From NCBI GenBank assembly GCA_937884755.1, contig CAKZYJ010000056.1, positions 1 through 37,785 of the forward strand: 37,785 nt of DNA, read 5' to 3'. The position numbers and the translations under genes are program-made. Shown here one piece after another: positions 1 through 9,146 of the stretch; the stretch's first letter is position 1, and each line of letters starts with the position of its first letter. The stretch is from an uncultured Flammeovirgaceae bacterium (GTDB lineage Bacteria; Bacteroidota; Bacteroidia; Cytophagales; Cyclobacteriaceae). The notes below the pieces were generated by a model. It worked only from the letters and a program-made list of their open reading frames with translations. It made no database searches and had not been told where the DNA came from.

Positions 1-502
1 GGACTACACCCAGGTGGCGATGCGTAACGCCATTAAAGACAACTACCGACCAGCGTTTACTGAACCCATGAGTCAGGGCACCCGCTGCCGACAACTAGCC
101 CAGTACGTCATTTTTGAATCACCCTTCAACATGCTCTGCGATGCCCCTACTGCCTATGAGGAAGAACCGGAATGCACCGAGTTTATTGCCGCCGTACCTA
201 CCGTCTGGGACGAAACCCAGGTACTGGACGGTAAAGTAGGCGAGTACGTAGCCATCGCCCGCCGTAAGGGAGATGATTGGTACGTAGGTGCTCTCACTAA
301 CTGGGATGCCCGCGAAATGACCCTAGACTTATCGTTCCTCAGCGAAGGTAACTACCAGGCCGAAGTATTCCGCGACGGCATCAACGCCCAACAGGTAGCC
401 CGCGATTTTGAAAAAACATCCGTAGATGTACCAGATAATAAACAGCTAACCATCAAAATGGCTCCCGGTGGCGGCTACGTCGCCCGCATTTATCAGAATT
501 GA
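1..502 (+). CDS. Glycoside hydrolase family 97 protein, C-terminal part (5' end outside window)
   Basis: The reading frame is open from base 2 and begins inside a DYT-x-x-AM segment, which corresponds to the DYTPGAM motif near the end of the GH97 catalytic barrel. It continues through the C-terminal beta-sandwich (residues such as FESPFNMLCDAP, then VPTVWDET, WYVGALTNWDAR and a terminal GGGYVARI). GH97 enzymes (SusB-type) are calcium-dependent exo-alpha-glucosidases or alpha-galactosidases, usually periplasmic, acting on oligosaccharides. The catalytic acid and base lie upstream of the window, so inverting or retaining chemistry cannot be judged. The ATG at 14 is internal, not the real start. 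Family assignment is strong; substrate is unknown. Confidence 0.85.
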   Translation, partial: DYTQVAMRNAIKDNYRPAFTEPMSQGTRCRQLAQYVIFESPFNMLCDAPTAYEEEPECTEFIAAVPTVWDETQVLDGKVGEYVAIARRKGDDWYVGALTNWDAREMTLDLSFLSEGNYQAEVFRDGINAQQVARDFEKTSVDVPDNKQLTIKMAPGGGYVARIYQN

Positions 503-519
503 TAGCACAAAAATACTAG

Positions 520-957
520 ATGGTAGATTTAGAGGAATACAGAAGCGAGATTGAACATTTTCTTATTGATGGCATCTCAAAATTTAGACGAGAGGTAGGC
601 GAGCCAAATTTGATAGGTGTGTATTGCTGTCCCTGGTCAGGTTGGATTTCACTAAATTTTAATGTGAAGAAAAAACTCTCTGAAACTAAGGAGAATTGTC
701 CTGACTTTGAGTATGTCGAGTTCAATATGATTGATTTTGAATCTTGGGCTGATGAGTACGAATCCGAGCAACCAGTTTGGAGGTATCGTAACTCAATTTA
801 TCAAGACAATTTAGATGAAGGAGATGCTGGATTAAATAGACTCTTCTTCATATTTATGAAGGAGTTAATACAAAAAATGAATACAGGAGGTGCAGCGCCA
901 ATAATATTGCTTCAACTGTTAGACAGTGAGTTTACAGAAAGAATAACAAGACAATAA
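520..957 (+). CDS. Hypothetical protein, 145 aa, unrecognised
   Basis: The protein begins 17 bases after the GH97 stop. It has no signal peptide or membrane segment and is acidic and aromatic-rich (PWSGW at about residues 38-42, then FEYVEFNM, FESWADEYESE and QPVWRYR). The base composition is visibly more AT-rich than the genes around it, and the codon choice is looser, which suggests a recent arrival or a weakly expressed gene. The overall look (soluble, acidic, Trp/Tyr-rich, single-gene insertion) resembles small immunity-type or DUF4303-like proteins, but no diagnostic motif was found and I do not assign a function. The ORF is long enough and the start plausible, so it is probably a real gene. 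Confidence 0.6.
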   Translation: MVDLEEYRSEIEHFLIDGISKFRREVGEPNLIGVYCCPWSGWISLNFNVKKKLSETKENCPDFEYVEFNMIDFESWADEYESEQPVWRYRNSIYQDNLDEGDAGLNRLFFIFMKELIQKMNTGGAAPIILLQLLDSEFTERITRQ

Positions 958-987
958 AAACACTTTCCATACCAGAACAACCAACTT

Positions 988-1413
988 ATGAAAACACTCA
1001 GCACACTAATCATCAGTCTTGTTTTTACCCAAGTCCTTCTTGCCCAGTCTAAAGAAGAAAAAGCCGTAGCCGATGCCGTAGAAGCACTACGAACGGCAAT
1101 GGTAGAAGCTGACGAAGCTGCGTTGAAAGAGATGGCGCTAGACGAACTCACCTACGGTCACTCCAGCGGACTGCTGGAAGATAAAGCCCAATTTGTGGAA
1201 GCCCTCGCTAGTGGCAAGTCCGACTTCAAAAATATGGATTTGACTAACCAGACTATTACCGTAGTGAACAATACCGCTTTGGTTCGACACGAGCTAAAAG
1301 CCGATGTGGTAGATAACGGCAACCAGGCAAGCATTCACCTGGGAGTGCTGCTGGTATGGCAAAAACAAAAGGGCGATTGGAAGCTGCTGGCCCGGCAGGC
1401 CTATAAGCTATAA
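988..1413 (+). CDS. Secreted NTF2-like (DUF4440/SnoaL-type) protein
   Basis: Residues 1-19 form a signal peptide (MKTLSTLIISLVFTQVLLAQ) with a cleavage site just before or after the AQ, so the product is exported. The mature part follows the NTF2-like fold pattern: an N-terminal helix pair (AVADAVEALRTAMVEADEAAL), a YGHSSG turn near residue 50, then strands ending in HLGVLLVWQKQKGDWKLLARQ, the usual last two strands of DUF4440. About 120 mature residues is normal for the family. These small cone-shaped proteins bind hydrophobic or sugar-derived ligands or act as isomerase-type enzymes; nothing here fixes the ligand. It stands 114 bases before the secreted BNR-repeat gene and may share export context only. 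Confidence 0.8.
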   Translation: MKTLSTLIISLVFTQVLLAQSKEEKAVADAVEALRTAMVEADEAALKEMALDELTYGHSSGLLEDKAQFVEALASGKSDFKNMDLTNQTITVVNNTALVRHELKADVVDNGNQASIHLGVLLVWQKQKGDWKLLARQAYKL

Positions 1414-1464
1414 TTGTAAAGACACTTTAGTTCAGAATAGTCCTGGTGATGCAGGATATTCTTT

Positions 1465-1472
1465 TAATTTTG
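1465..1472 (+). promoter_or_regulatory. Candidate -7 element (TAnnTTTG) for the BNR-repeat gene
   Basis: The octamer TAATTTTG matches the Bacteroidota -7 consensus TAnnTTTG exactly and sits 55 bases before the ATG at 1528. No TTTG is found at the expected -33 distance, so the assignment is tentative. Confidence 0.35.
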
Positions 1473-1527
1473 CTCTTCTTTGCAAAAGTAAATTTTAGAA
1501 ATACTCACAAACACTACTGACCTCGTT

Positions 1528-4500
1528 ATGAAAAGATTCCTTACTTCATTTCTGGTAATCGGACTATCGTTAGTGTTCACTCTCGATAGTTACGCGCAGC
1601 GAAGAAACCGCAGCAGTGAAAGCAGTACCTCCGGCATCATGGCCGACTCGGTCTTTGCCGGACTGGAGTTTCGTAGCCTGGGTCCGGGCTTTATGTCGGG
1701 GCGCATTGGCGACGTAGCCATTCACCCCGAAGATCCTAACACCTGGTACGTGGCCGTGGGTTCCGGGGGTGTCTGGAAGACTACCAATGCTGGGGTCACC
1801 TTTGAGCCTAATTTTGACGTTGAAGACTCCTAGTCCATTGGCTGTGTTACAGTTGATCCTAACAATCCGCACGTAGTGTGGGTGGGGACCGGTGAAAACG
1901 TTGGCGGCCGCCACGTAGGCTACGGCGACGGAATCTACCGTAGTACCGATGGTGGAGAAACTTGGGAGAACATGGGATTGAAAGCTTCGGAGCACATTTC
2001 TAAAATCATTATTCATCCGGAAAACTCCGATGTGATCTGGGTAGCTGCTCAGGGGCCGCTGTGGAACAAAGGCGGCGAGCGTGGCCTCTATAAGTCTACC
2101 GACGGTGGCCAAACCTGGAACAAAACGCTGGGTGATAACGAATGGGTTGGGGTTACCGATATTGCGGTTGATCCGCGCAATCCGGACTGGATGTACGCGG
2201 CTACCTGGCAGCGGCACCGTACTGTGGCTAACTATCTGGGAGGTGGCTCGGGTTCGGGTATTCACCGTAGTGAAGATGGAGGTGAAACCTGGGAGAAGCT
2301 TACTACCGGATTGCCCTCGGGGAATATGGCAAAGATTGGTCTGGCCATTTCGCCTCAGCAGCCGGATATAGTGTACGCGGCTATTGAGCTAGATCGTCGC
2401 GAAGGAGGAGTGTATCGTTCCGCTGACCGGGGCAGCACCTGGAAAAAGCGGTCGGATGCGGTAGCTGGTGCCACCGGTCCTCATTATTATCAGGAACTCT
2501 ACGCTTCGCCCCATCAGTTTGAGCGGTTGTACCTGGTAGATTCTCACATGCAGTACTCCGAGGACGGCGGGAAAACCTTTAAGCGACTGAACAACGCTCA
2601 CAAGCACGGCGACAACCACGCGGTTGCCTTCCGCAAGGATGATCCCGAATACCTGCTAGTCGGTACTGACGGTGGATTATACGAAAGCTTTGATTTAGGA
2701 GATAACTGGCGCTTTATGGAAAACCTGCCAGTGACGCAGTACTATAAAATTGCCCTAGACGATGCCGAACCTTTCTATAATATCTACGGTGGAACCCAGG
2801 ATAACAGCACGCAAGGCGGCCCTTCCCAAACCGATAACGTACACGGCATTCAGAATTCAGATTGGCGAGTGGTACTTAACTGGGATGGCCACCAACCGGC
2901 TACTGAGCCGGGCAATCCTGACATTATCTACGCTGAGCGTCAGGAAGGAACATTATCGCGCATTGATATGACTACCGGAGAAGTGGTAGATATTCAACCT
3001 CAGCCGGGAGCGGATGAAGACTACGAACGCTTCAACTGGGACTCACCCATTCTGGTTAGCCCTCATGATCCTAAGCGTATTTACTTCGCCTCTCAGCGAG
3101 TCTGGAAATCGGACAATCGGGGCGATGTGTGGACGGCTATTTCGGATGACTTAACCAAAGATCAGGACCGCTTTGAGTTGCCCATCATGGGACGAGTACA
3201 AAGCTGGGACGGTGCCTGGGACGTAGGAGCGATGTCTAATTATAATACGATAACTTCTTTGGCCGAATCGCCGCAGCAGGAAGGGTTGATCTACGCCGGA
3301 ACCGACGATGGTATTGTGCAGGCAACCGAAGACGGGGGAAATAACTGGCGAAAAATTGATGTGGGTAGCATGCCCGGCGTACCCGCTACCGCTTTTGTCA
3401 ACGATATTAAAGCTGATTTGCATGATGCCAGCACGGTTTATGTCGCCCTAGATAATCACAAGTACGGCGACTTCCAACCATATTTGGTGAAGAGTACCGA
3501 CCGAGGCCGAACCTGGCAATCTATCGCGAATGACCTTCCGGATCGCACGCTGGTTTGGCGTTTAGTGCAGGATCACGTGAAACCGGAACTGATGTTTTTG
3601 GCTACGGAGTTTGGTATCTACTTCACTAACGATGCCGGAACCCAGTGGACCGAACTAACCGGCGGACTACCGACTATTTCCTTCCGCGATCTGGCAATTC
3701 AGAAGCGGGAAGATGATCTGGTAGCCGCTTCCTTCGGACGAGGTATTTACATCCTAGATGATTATAGTGTGCTGCGGGGAGTATCGGAAGAGCAGCTACT
3801 GGCCGAGGCTACGCTGTTTGAACCTCAGGATGCCGACTGGTACGTGCCCCGTTCTCATCTGAGCTTCGACGACGAAAAAGGCTCGCAGGGCGCATCGCAC
3901 TTCGTAGCTCCTAACCCTCCGTTCGGGGCGGTACTGACCTACTATCTGAAGGATGGATTAACGACTAGGGAAGATCAGCGAATGAAGCAGGAGAAAGCGC
4001 TTAACGCCCAGAGCCAAAATGTGCCATTCCCCGGTTGGGATGAGTTGGCTACTGAAATGACGCAGGCCGAGCCTAAAATATGGCTGGCAATTAAAGACAG
4101 TCAGGGCAACGCCATCCGCCGGGTAGATGGCCCTACCGAAAGCGGCTTCCACCGGGTTGCCTGGGACTTACGGTATCCCTCGCCCTACCCTATTCATTTG
4201 GACGAAGAGACTTCCGAAGACGAACTTCCGCAGGGTCTGATGGTCGCTCCCGGAACCTACACCGCTACGCTTTACAAACAGGTGGACGGCGAGATCACCG
4301 AACTGTCGGAGCCGGTTAGCTTTGAGGTAGTGCCGCTGCGTGAAGGAGCGTTGGAAGGAGCTACCGCCCAGGAAACCGCTCAGTTCTGGCGATCGTACGA
4401 AGATGCCCTGCGTTCGGCCACCGCTCTGGAGGTTTCGTTAAATAACGCGCTAACTAAAGCCGACCGGATGCAAACGGCCCTGGCCCAAGCACCGGTTGTG

Positions 4501-4842
4501 CCCGGCTCGCTGGATCAACAACTGCATGGGGTAAAGCAAAACCTGCTGGCGATGGAAGAAGCATTGAGCGGCAACCCCGCCAAGCTAGCGGTAGGCGAGA
4601 AAACCAAGCCGACCGTAGGCCAGCGGCTGTTCTCCTTGGAAATTGGTATTGGCCACTCTACCTATGGCCCTACCGAAACCCACAAGAAAACCTTGGCTAT
4701 CGTGAAAGATCAGGTGCAGGAGATTCATACTGAGTTGGAATCTACCCAAAACGAAATGTCCCAGATAGCCAAAGCCCTGATTGAAGCCGGTGCTCCCTGG
4801 GTTGAAGGCGAACCCGTCCCACCCATCGGGCCGAATAGATAA
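1528..4842 (+). pseudogene. Secreted sortilin/VPS10-like BNR-repeat glycosyl hydrolase-type protein, interrupted by in-frame TAG at 1831-1833
   Basis: Two open frames (1528-1833, and 1876-4842 from its first ATG) lie in the same phase and together make one protein of 1104 codons, with TAG as codon 102. The N-terminus is a signal peptide (LVFTLDSYAQ). The rest carries many Asp-box/BNR motifs (STDGGETWENM, STDGGQTW, SEDGGETWEKL, SADRGSTWKK, SEDGGKTFKRL, SFDLGDNWRF, STDRGRTWQS) that build a beta-propeller, followed by a C-terminal region (from about residue 800) with an Ig-like sandwich and a helical end. In homologues the segment reads SYSIGCV at the stop, so TAG replaces a tyrosine codon by one base. 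No frameshift is present. The downstream frame lacks a signal peptide, so the product is unlikely to be exported unless the stop is read through or is a sequencing error. The family is common in Bacteroidota and is often annotated as glycosyl hydrolase, but no enzymatic activity can be assigned. Confidence 0.85.
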
Positions 4843-4870
4843 TCAGATAAACTAAAAGCTTAAAAGATAG

Positions 4871-4910
4871 AAACCTGAGGGAAATGAATTCTTCAGGTTT
4901 TTTATTTCTT
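4871..4910 (+). terminator. Rho-independent-type terminator after the BNR-repeat gene
   Basis: An 8-bp stem (AAACCTGA at 4871-4878 with TCAGGTTT at 4893-4900) encloses a 14-base loop and is followed by a T-rich tract to 4910. It lies 28 bases past the stop at 4842. The convergent SDR gene ends at 4931, and the opposite strand has only a weak T tract, so it probably serves mainly the + strand. Confidence 0.65.
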
Positions 4911-4930
4911 TTGATCGACTCTCCATCTCA

Positions 4931-5683
4931 TTAGAATGTCACCGTCAATCCGCCGTTTACCTCTAAGACTGAACCAGTCATATAGGATGCGTCGGGGCTG
5001 GCTAGGAACCAGGCGACTCCGGCTACTTCTTCCGGCCTACCGGCTCGCTTTAGCGGTAGATGGTCATTGTTAATGTAGTTGTTCTGAAACCATTCGGTCT
5101 CTATCTCATTTTTACCGTCTTCCTTCACCGACATGGGCGTGTTAATGAAACCGGGAGCGATAGCGTTGGTCAGGATATTTCTTGGGGCTAGTTCTACTGC
5201 CAGTGCGCGAGTAAGTTGGGTAAGGGCTGCTTTGGCCATTCCGTAGGCGGAGCTACCGTAGGCCACCCGGTCGTGGTGGATCGAGGTGATATTGATAATA
5301 CGTCCGCCATCTTGCAGCAGAGGAATCAGCGCTCGACAGACTTTCACCGTTCCGTATAGCATCACTTGCAACAAATGATCCCACTTCTCGAAATCCGGGT
5401 CTAGTAAAGGCACACTTCTAGAGATACCCGCGCAGTTAATCAGCGTGTGAAAATCGGTGAATTGTTCGGCAGCCTGGTTTCTTAAATGCTCAATTTGGGC
5501 GTCAGAGGTGATATCTACTTCAATAGCTATGTGTCCGTCACCCTCCAGATTATCTACTACCTGTTGGGTAGCCTCTATGTCAGGAGCACCTACCATCACT
5601 TGCCAGCCTTCGCGGGCGAAGCGTTCCGCCGTAGCTTTACCAATTCCACTAGAACCTCCAATGATGATTACCTTTTTTCTCAT
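4931..5683 (-). CDS. SDR-family NAD(P)-dependent oxidoreductase (3-oxoacyl-ACP reductase-like)
   Basis: This is a classical 250-residue short-chain dehydrogenase. The nucleotide-binding glycine motif GGSSGIG is at residues 9-15, NCAG at 83-86, and the catalytic triad is Ser134, Tyr147 and Lys151 (YGMAK). The PGFINT segment follows and the C-terminal VLEVNGG closes the fold. It is cytoplasmic. It is the last gene of the minus-strand amino-sugar cluster, 100 bases after nagA-like, so it could oxidise or reduce a sugar or polyol intermediate of that pathway; FabG-type fatty-acid function is less likely because no fab genes are nearby. The substrate cannot be read from sequence. The start ATG at 5683 puts the first strand directly before the glycine motif, as usual. 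Confidence 0.85.
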   Translation of the reverse strand: MRKKVIIIGGSSGIGKATAERFAREGWQVMVGAPDIEATQQVVDNLEGDGHIAIEVDITSDAQIEHLRNQAAEQFTDFHTLINCAGISRSVPLLDPDFEKWDHLLQVMLYGTVKVCRALIPLLQDGGRIINITSIHHDRVAYGSSAYGMAKAALTQLTRALAVELAPRNILTNAIAPGFINTPMSVKEDGKNEIETEWFQNNYINNDHLPLKRAGRPEEVAGVAWFLASPDASYMTGSVLEVNGGLTVTF

Positions 5684-5783
5684 AGCACGAAAGACTGATT
5701 AAAGTGCGAAAATGATGATTCGTTTTTTGCTCTTAAGATATTCCAAAGTAGGGAAATTATGTATTTGATGAAGAGAACGAAAT

Positions 5784-6923
5784 TTAATTTTCGATCCATT
5801 CACCGCTCTTCATTACGCCGCTAATCTTGATTTCTCCGTTCTCAAAAACAAACTGCACCAAATCCGCTGGTTGCCCTGCCGACAGCAATGTTTCTTTACC
5901 CAAAACCCGGCCAGCGTACACAGCAGCCATACTCCAGGCCTGACTGAGCGAAGCTAGCTGCTCATCAAGCAGATACTGAATATTTTCTGGTAGCGATTTA
6001 GCAGCTCCGGCTAGCAAGCCCGAACCATCGTTGATCGCCAAGCGACCATTACTTTCTAGCAATACTTCTCCTCCAATATGGGTGGTGTATTCTCCGGGCA
6101 ACATGCCGCAGAATTGGGTAGCATCGCTCACCAGTAGAGTACGTTCGGGCTTTGCTTTCATTACCACTTTTATAAAGCTATTTGGCAGATGAAATCCGTC
6201 GGCGATAATGCTAGCGTACAAGTCATCCTCAGCGAGCTGATCCCACAGCAGATTGGGGTGGCGAGGTAGCTGCGTTGGAACCGCATTACCTAGGTGAGTG
6301 GAAAGCGAAGCCCCAACTTTCACTGCCGCAGTTATCTGCTCAGAGTCAGCCAGCGTATGCCCTAAAGCCACCCGAACACCCGCCGCCCGGCACTGCTGAA
6401 TGAAGATATCCGAGCCGTCCCACTCGGGAGCCAGCGTAATCAGTTTTATCTGGTTGCCCGAAGCTTGCTGAAAGCGTTGGAACAAATCCCAGTCGGGAGC
6501 TTGAATGTATTCACGCGGGTGAGCGCCGCGGGCTCCGTCTCGGTCAGAAATGAACGGACCTTCCAGGTGAATACCTCTTATGCAAGCTTCCACCAGCGGG
6601 TAGGCTTCGCAGGCTTGTCGGATTATACTCAGCAGATGAAGCAGGTTTTCGTCGGCGTTAGTGATGAGTGTAGGAAAGAAGCTGGTTACGCCCTGCTTCA
6701 GTAGTATATAAGTTACATCCAGTAAATCCGGTGGAGTAAGGGAAAGATCGTTAAAATCCACCCCTTGGAGGCCATTAATCTGCAATTCAATCAAGCCTAG
6801 CCCGATGTAGGGTAAGTCTTCGGTTAATTCTTTAAGTTGATCGATCCGTTGGATAATTCCGTTTTCAATCAGGTATTCTTCGGCCTGCCCGCTCAGACAA
6901 TTGATACCGCGAACACTAGTCAT
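5784..6923 (-). CDS. nagA: N-acetylglucosamine-6-phosphate deacetylase-like amidohydrolase
   Basis: The protein would hydrolyse the N-acetyl group of an N-acetylhexosamine 6-phosphate to give acetate and the amino-sugar phosphate. Family landmarks are present: QxN at residues 48-50 (as in the single-metal E. coli-type enzyme, where Gln replaces the first His), ELQINGLQGVDFND, the metal ligand Glu121 in LEGPFIS, GAHP at 133-136, metal ligands His189 (GHT) and His210 (THLGNAV), and the catalytic Asp267 in VSDAT. The length of 379 is normal. It follows the nagB-like gene with a 50-base gap, and the pair forms the classical deacetylase-deaminase order. Its N-terminal beta-sandwich is short. The exact sugar (GlcNAc-6-P, GalNAc-6-P or another) is not determined. 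Confidence 0.88.
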   Translation of the reverse strand: MTSVRGINCLSGQAEEYLIENGIIQRIDQLKELTEDLPYIGLGLIELQINGLQGVDFNDLSLTPPDLLDVTYILLKQGVTSFFPTLITNADENLLHLLSIIRQACEAYPLVEACIRGIHLEGPFISDRDGARGAHPREYIQAPDWDLFQRFQQASGNQIKLITLAPEWDGSDIFIQQCRAAGVRVALGHTLADSEQITAAVKVGASLSTHLGNAVPTQLPRHPNLLWDQLAEDDLYASIIADGFHLPNSFIKVVMKAKPERTLLVSDATQFCGMLPGEYTTHIGGEVLLESNGRLAINDGSGLLAGAAKSLPENIQYLLDEQLASLSQAWSMAAVYAGRVLGKETLLSAGQPADLVQFVFENGEIKISGVMKSGEWIEN

Positions 6924-6973
6924 GATTCTAGAAATCCTTCTTGATGGTCGGTTCGGGCTGATTCAGCGTCCTG

Positions 6974-7675
6974 TTATAGTTGACAGTTTTGGTGGGTTCG
7001 CAGAATAGAGGCCGGACAGTCAGTGCTGATAGGGCCGTTCAGGGTATTGTCTACTGCTTCCCGCTTGGTAGGGCCGGGAACTACGCAGTATAAATAATTG
7101 CCACTCATCAGGGTAGGGATGGTTAGGGTGATGGCTTGAGTGGGTACCGTACCCAGCGAAGTGAAGCAGCCATCGTTCACCTGCTGCTGCCGACAGCGAG
7201 CGTCCAGTTCTACCACTTTCACCAACTGGGGGTCTTCAAAGTCGGCGACGGGTGGATCATTGAAGGCAATATGCCCGTTTTCACCGATGCCCAGGCAGAC
7301 AATATCAATTGGCTTTTCTGCGAGTAAATCTGCGTAACGCTGGCATTCTTGCTCGGGATTGTCATCTCCCACAATCAGGTGAACTGCTCTTAGCGTAACC
7401 CGGTCGAAAAGTCTCTCCTTCAGAAATGTAGCAAACCGCTGGGGAGCATCCGCCGGAAGGCCAATGTATTCATCCATATGAAAAGCGGTAATCTTTGACC
7501 AGTCAATCTGCTTGGATTGGGCTAGGTAGTCCAGCACTTCGTTCTGAGAGGGAGCTGCGGCGAATATCATTCGGAGCTCGTCCTGCTCGTTTAGCAAAGC
7601 ATTTATTCTTTCTTCTACGGCGCTTCCGGCCGCCTGACCCATTTTCTCCCGAGTACTGAATACGTGAGTATGCAT
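6974..7675 (-). CDS. nagB: Glucosamine-6-phosphate deaminase-like protein
   Basis: This protein belongs to the GlcN6P deaminase / 6-phosphogluconolactonase family. NagB converts glucosamine 6-phosphate to fructose 6-phosphate and ammonia. Visible motifs are HMDEY at 66-70 (Asp68 corresponds to the proton-shuttle Asp72 of the E. coli enzyme) and GIGENGHIAFNDP at 129-141 with the ring-opening His. E. coli has Asp before the GH pair; here it is Asn (ENGH). I believe an Asn is also found in some Gram-positive NagB proteins, so it should not be taken as loss of function. At 233 residues it lacks the allosteric extension of the 266-residue E. coli form. It starts 5 bases after the symporter stop, so the two are probably translated from one message. 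Confidence 0.87.
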   Translation of the reverse strand: MHTHVFSTREKMGQAAGSAVEERINALLNEQDELRMIFAAAPSQNEVLDYLAQSKQIDWSKITAFHMDEYIGLPADAPQRFATFLKERLFDRVTLRAVHLIVGDDNPEQECQRYADLLAEKPIDIVCLGIGENGHIAFNDPPVADFEDPQLVKVVELDARCRQQQVNDGCFTSLGTVPTQAITLTIPTLMSGNYLYCVVPGPTKREAVDNTLNGPISTDCPASILRTHQNCQL

Positions 7676-7680
7676 AGCAG

Positions 7681-9144
7681 TTATTGATGAAGGGTGTTAA
7701 TCATTTCGTCAACCTTTTGAATAGTAGTTTGCTTGGATACCATTCCAAAAGATACATAAACCAGTGTAGAAACCAGCAGTGGTAGACTGACTTCCAATGC
7801 TAGGCTGTTCAATACTACGTTTTTAGTAATAATAAAAGTCACCAATCCGGCAGCGATAGAAGTAATAGCGGCGGTTGAACCGCTGCGACGAAAAGCAGGA
7901 AGTAACCCAAACAATACCGGTACGGCAATGGGGCCAATCAATGCTCCAAACCAGGTCACGATCAGGCCGAATACTCCCCCGAACTTTTCGTACTGAAGGG
8001 CAACGACAATGGTGAGCAGGGTAAACCCAAATGTAGTTAGGCGAGCTACTCGCAACGAGGCGCGAGCGGATTGCATCTTAGGGGAAACCACCGGAAGAAT
8101 ATCACGGGTAATGACTGCCGCAATGGTGTTCACATCCGACGAGGTCATAGACAGGGTATTGGCAAATAGTGAGGCTACCACCAGACCCACTAAACCTACT
8201 GGCAGCAGTTCCAGCGTAAGCAGTCCGTATGATTGGGTAGGATCTTCTAGGTTGGGCAGTAGTAACGGAGCCGCCCAGAGCGGGAAGAGCAGAACGAGGG
8301 GCCAAACCAGGTAGAGTACACCCGACAGACGAGCGGCTTTCTTCGCTTCACCTTCATTAGCCGACGAGATGTAACGGGTGGCCAGGTTCCAGGTACCACC
8401 GTTGTAGCTCAGAAAGTTGATAAACAAAAAGGCCAGAGCAAACCCAACCGTATAAGGGTCATTAAACAAATCCCCGTTACCTTCGGGAAGCTGATCCCAC
8501 ATGCCAAAGACGGAGCCCCAGCCTCCGAGCCGCATCACCACGACTACAAACATCACCGTTCCGGCCACAATCTGCACAATGAACTGAGCAAAATCAGTAA
8601 TAATTACCGCCCATAGTCCACCGAAAGTGATGTAAATCAGCGATACTCCCCCGGCAATTAGAATGCCGATGGGTATTGAAAGGCCAGTGAAAACTTCCAG
8701 CAAAATGGCGATAGCCGCCCATTTAGCTCCTACATCAAAGAGCTTTAGTAGCACTCCACTCCAGGCCATCAGCTGTTGGGTGAGCAGATTATAGCGGGTT
8801 TTCAAATACTCCAGCGGCGACTGAATACGAAACTTCTGCCGCAACCGCACCCATAGCACTGGAAAAACTCCGGCACTAGCGATGATGGTAAGACCAATGG
8901 TGAACGCCCACCATACGTAGAGAGAAAAGCCGTGGGTGTAAGCTAATCCGGCGTAAGCCACGAATACCGCTCCGCTATAGCCCGACACATGGTGTGAGAT
9001 ACCCGACAGCCACCAGGGCAAATTGCCCCCGGCCACGAAATAGTCTTCCGAGTCCTGATTTTTGAAGTAAGACCAGATTCCGATAACTACCAGAGTAAGA
9101 AAAAATAGAACAACAACCAGCAGATCAAACGAGCTTAGCTTCAT
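7681..9144 (-). CDS. Sodium:solute symporter (SSS family)
   Basis: The 487-residue protein is almost entirely hydrophobic, with about 13 predicted membrane helices. It begins with a short helix-turn and the SSS signature region (SEDYFVAGGNLPWWLSGISHHVSGYSG, residues about 32-58), typical of sodium/sugar and sodium/solute cotransporters. A conserved TSSDVNTIAAVITRDI segment lies near residues 333-348. It would sit in the inner membrane and use the sodium gradient to bring in the substrate of this operon. It stands between the exported Gfo/Idh protein (2-base gap upstream) and nagB (5-base gap downstream), which points to an amino sugar or an oxidised derivative as cargo. A phosphotransferase system is absent, so phosphorylation needs a kinase encoded elsewhere. 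Confidence 0.88.
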   Translation of the reverse strand: MKLSSFDLLVVVLFFLTLVVIGIWSYFKNQDSEDYFVAGGNLPWWLSGISHHVSGYSGAVFVAYAGLAYTHGFSLYVWWAFTIGLTIIASAGVFPVLWVRLRQKFRIQSPLEYLKTRYNLLTQQLMAWSGVLLKLFDVGAKWAAIAILLEVFTGLSIPIGILIAGGVSLIYITFGGLWAVIITDFAQFIVQIVAGTVMFVVVVMRLGGWGSVFGMWDQLPEGNGDLFNDPYTVGFALAFLFINFLSYNGGTWNLATRYISSANEGEAKKAARLSGVLYLVWPLVLLFPLWAAPLLLPNLEDPTQSYGLLTLELLPVGLVGLVVASLFANTLSMTSSDVNTIAAVITRDILPVVSPKMQSARASLRVARLTTFGFTLLTIVVALQYEKFGGVFGLIVTWFGALIGPIAVPVLFGLLPAFRRSGSTAAITSIAAGLVTFIITKNVVLNSLALEVSLPLLVSTLVYVSFGMVSKQTTIQKVDEMINTLHQ

Positions 9145-9146
9145 GG

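Noticed and set aside
1570-2265. Long antisense ORF inside the BNR-repeat gene
   Set aside because: Opposite-strand shadow of a repeat-rich coding region; no coherent protein.
6974-7675. Loss of a catalytic residue in NagB-like protein (Asn instead of Asp before GH)
   Set aside because: I recall this form in other functional NagB-family enzymes, so it is not evidence of inactivation.
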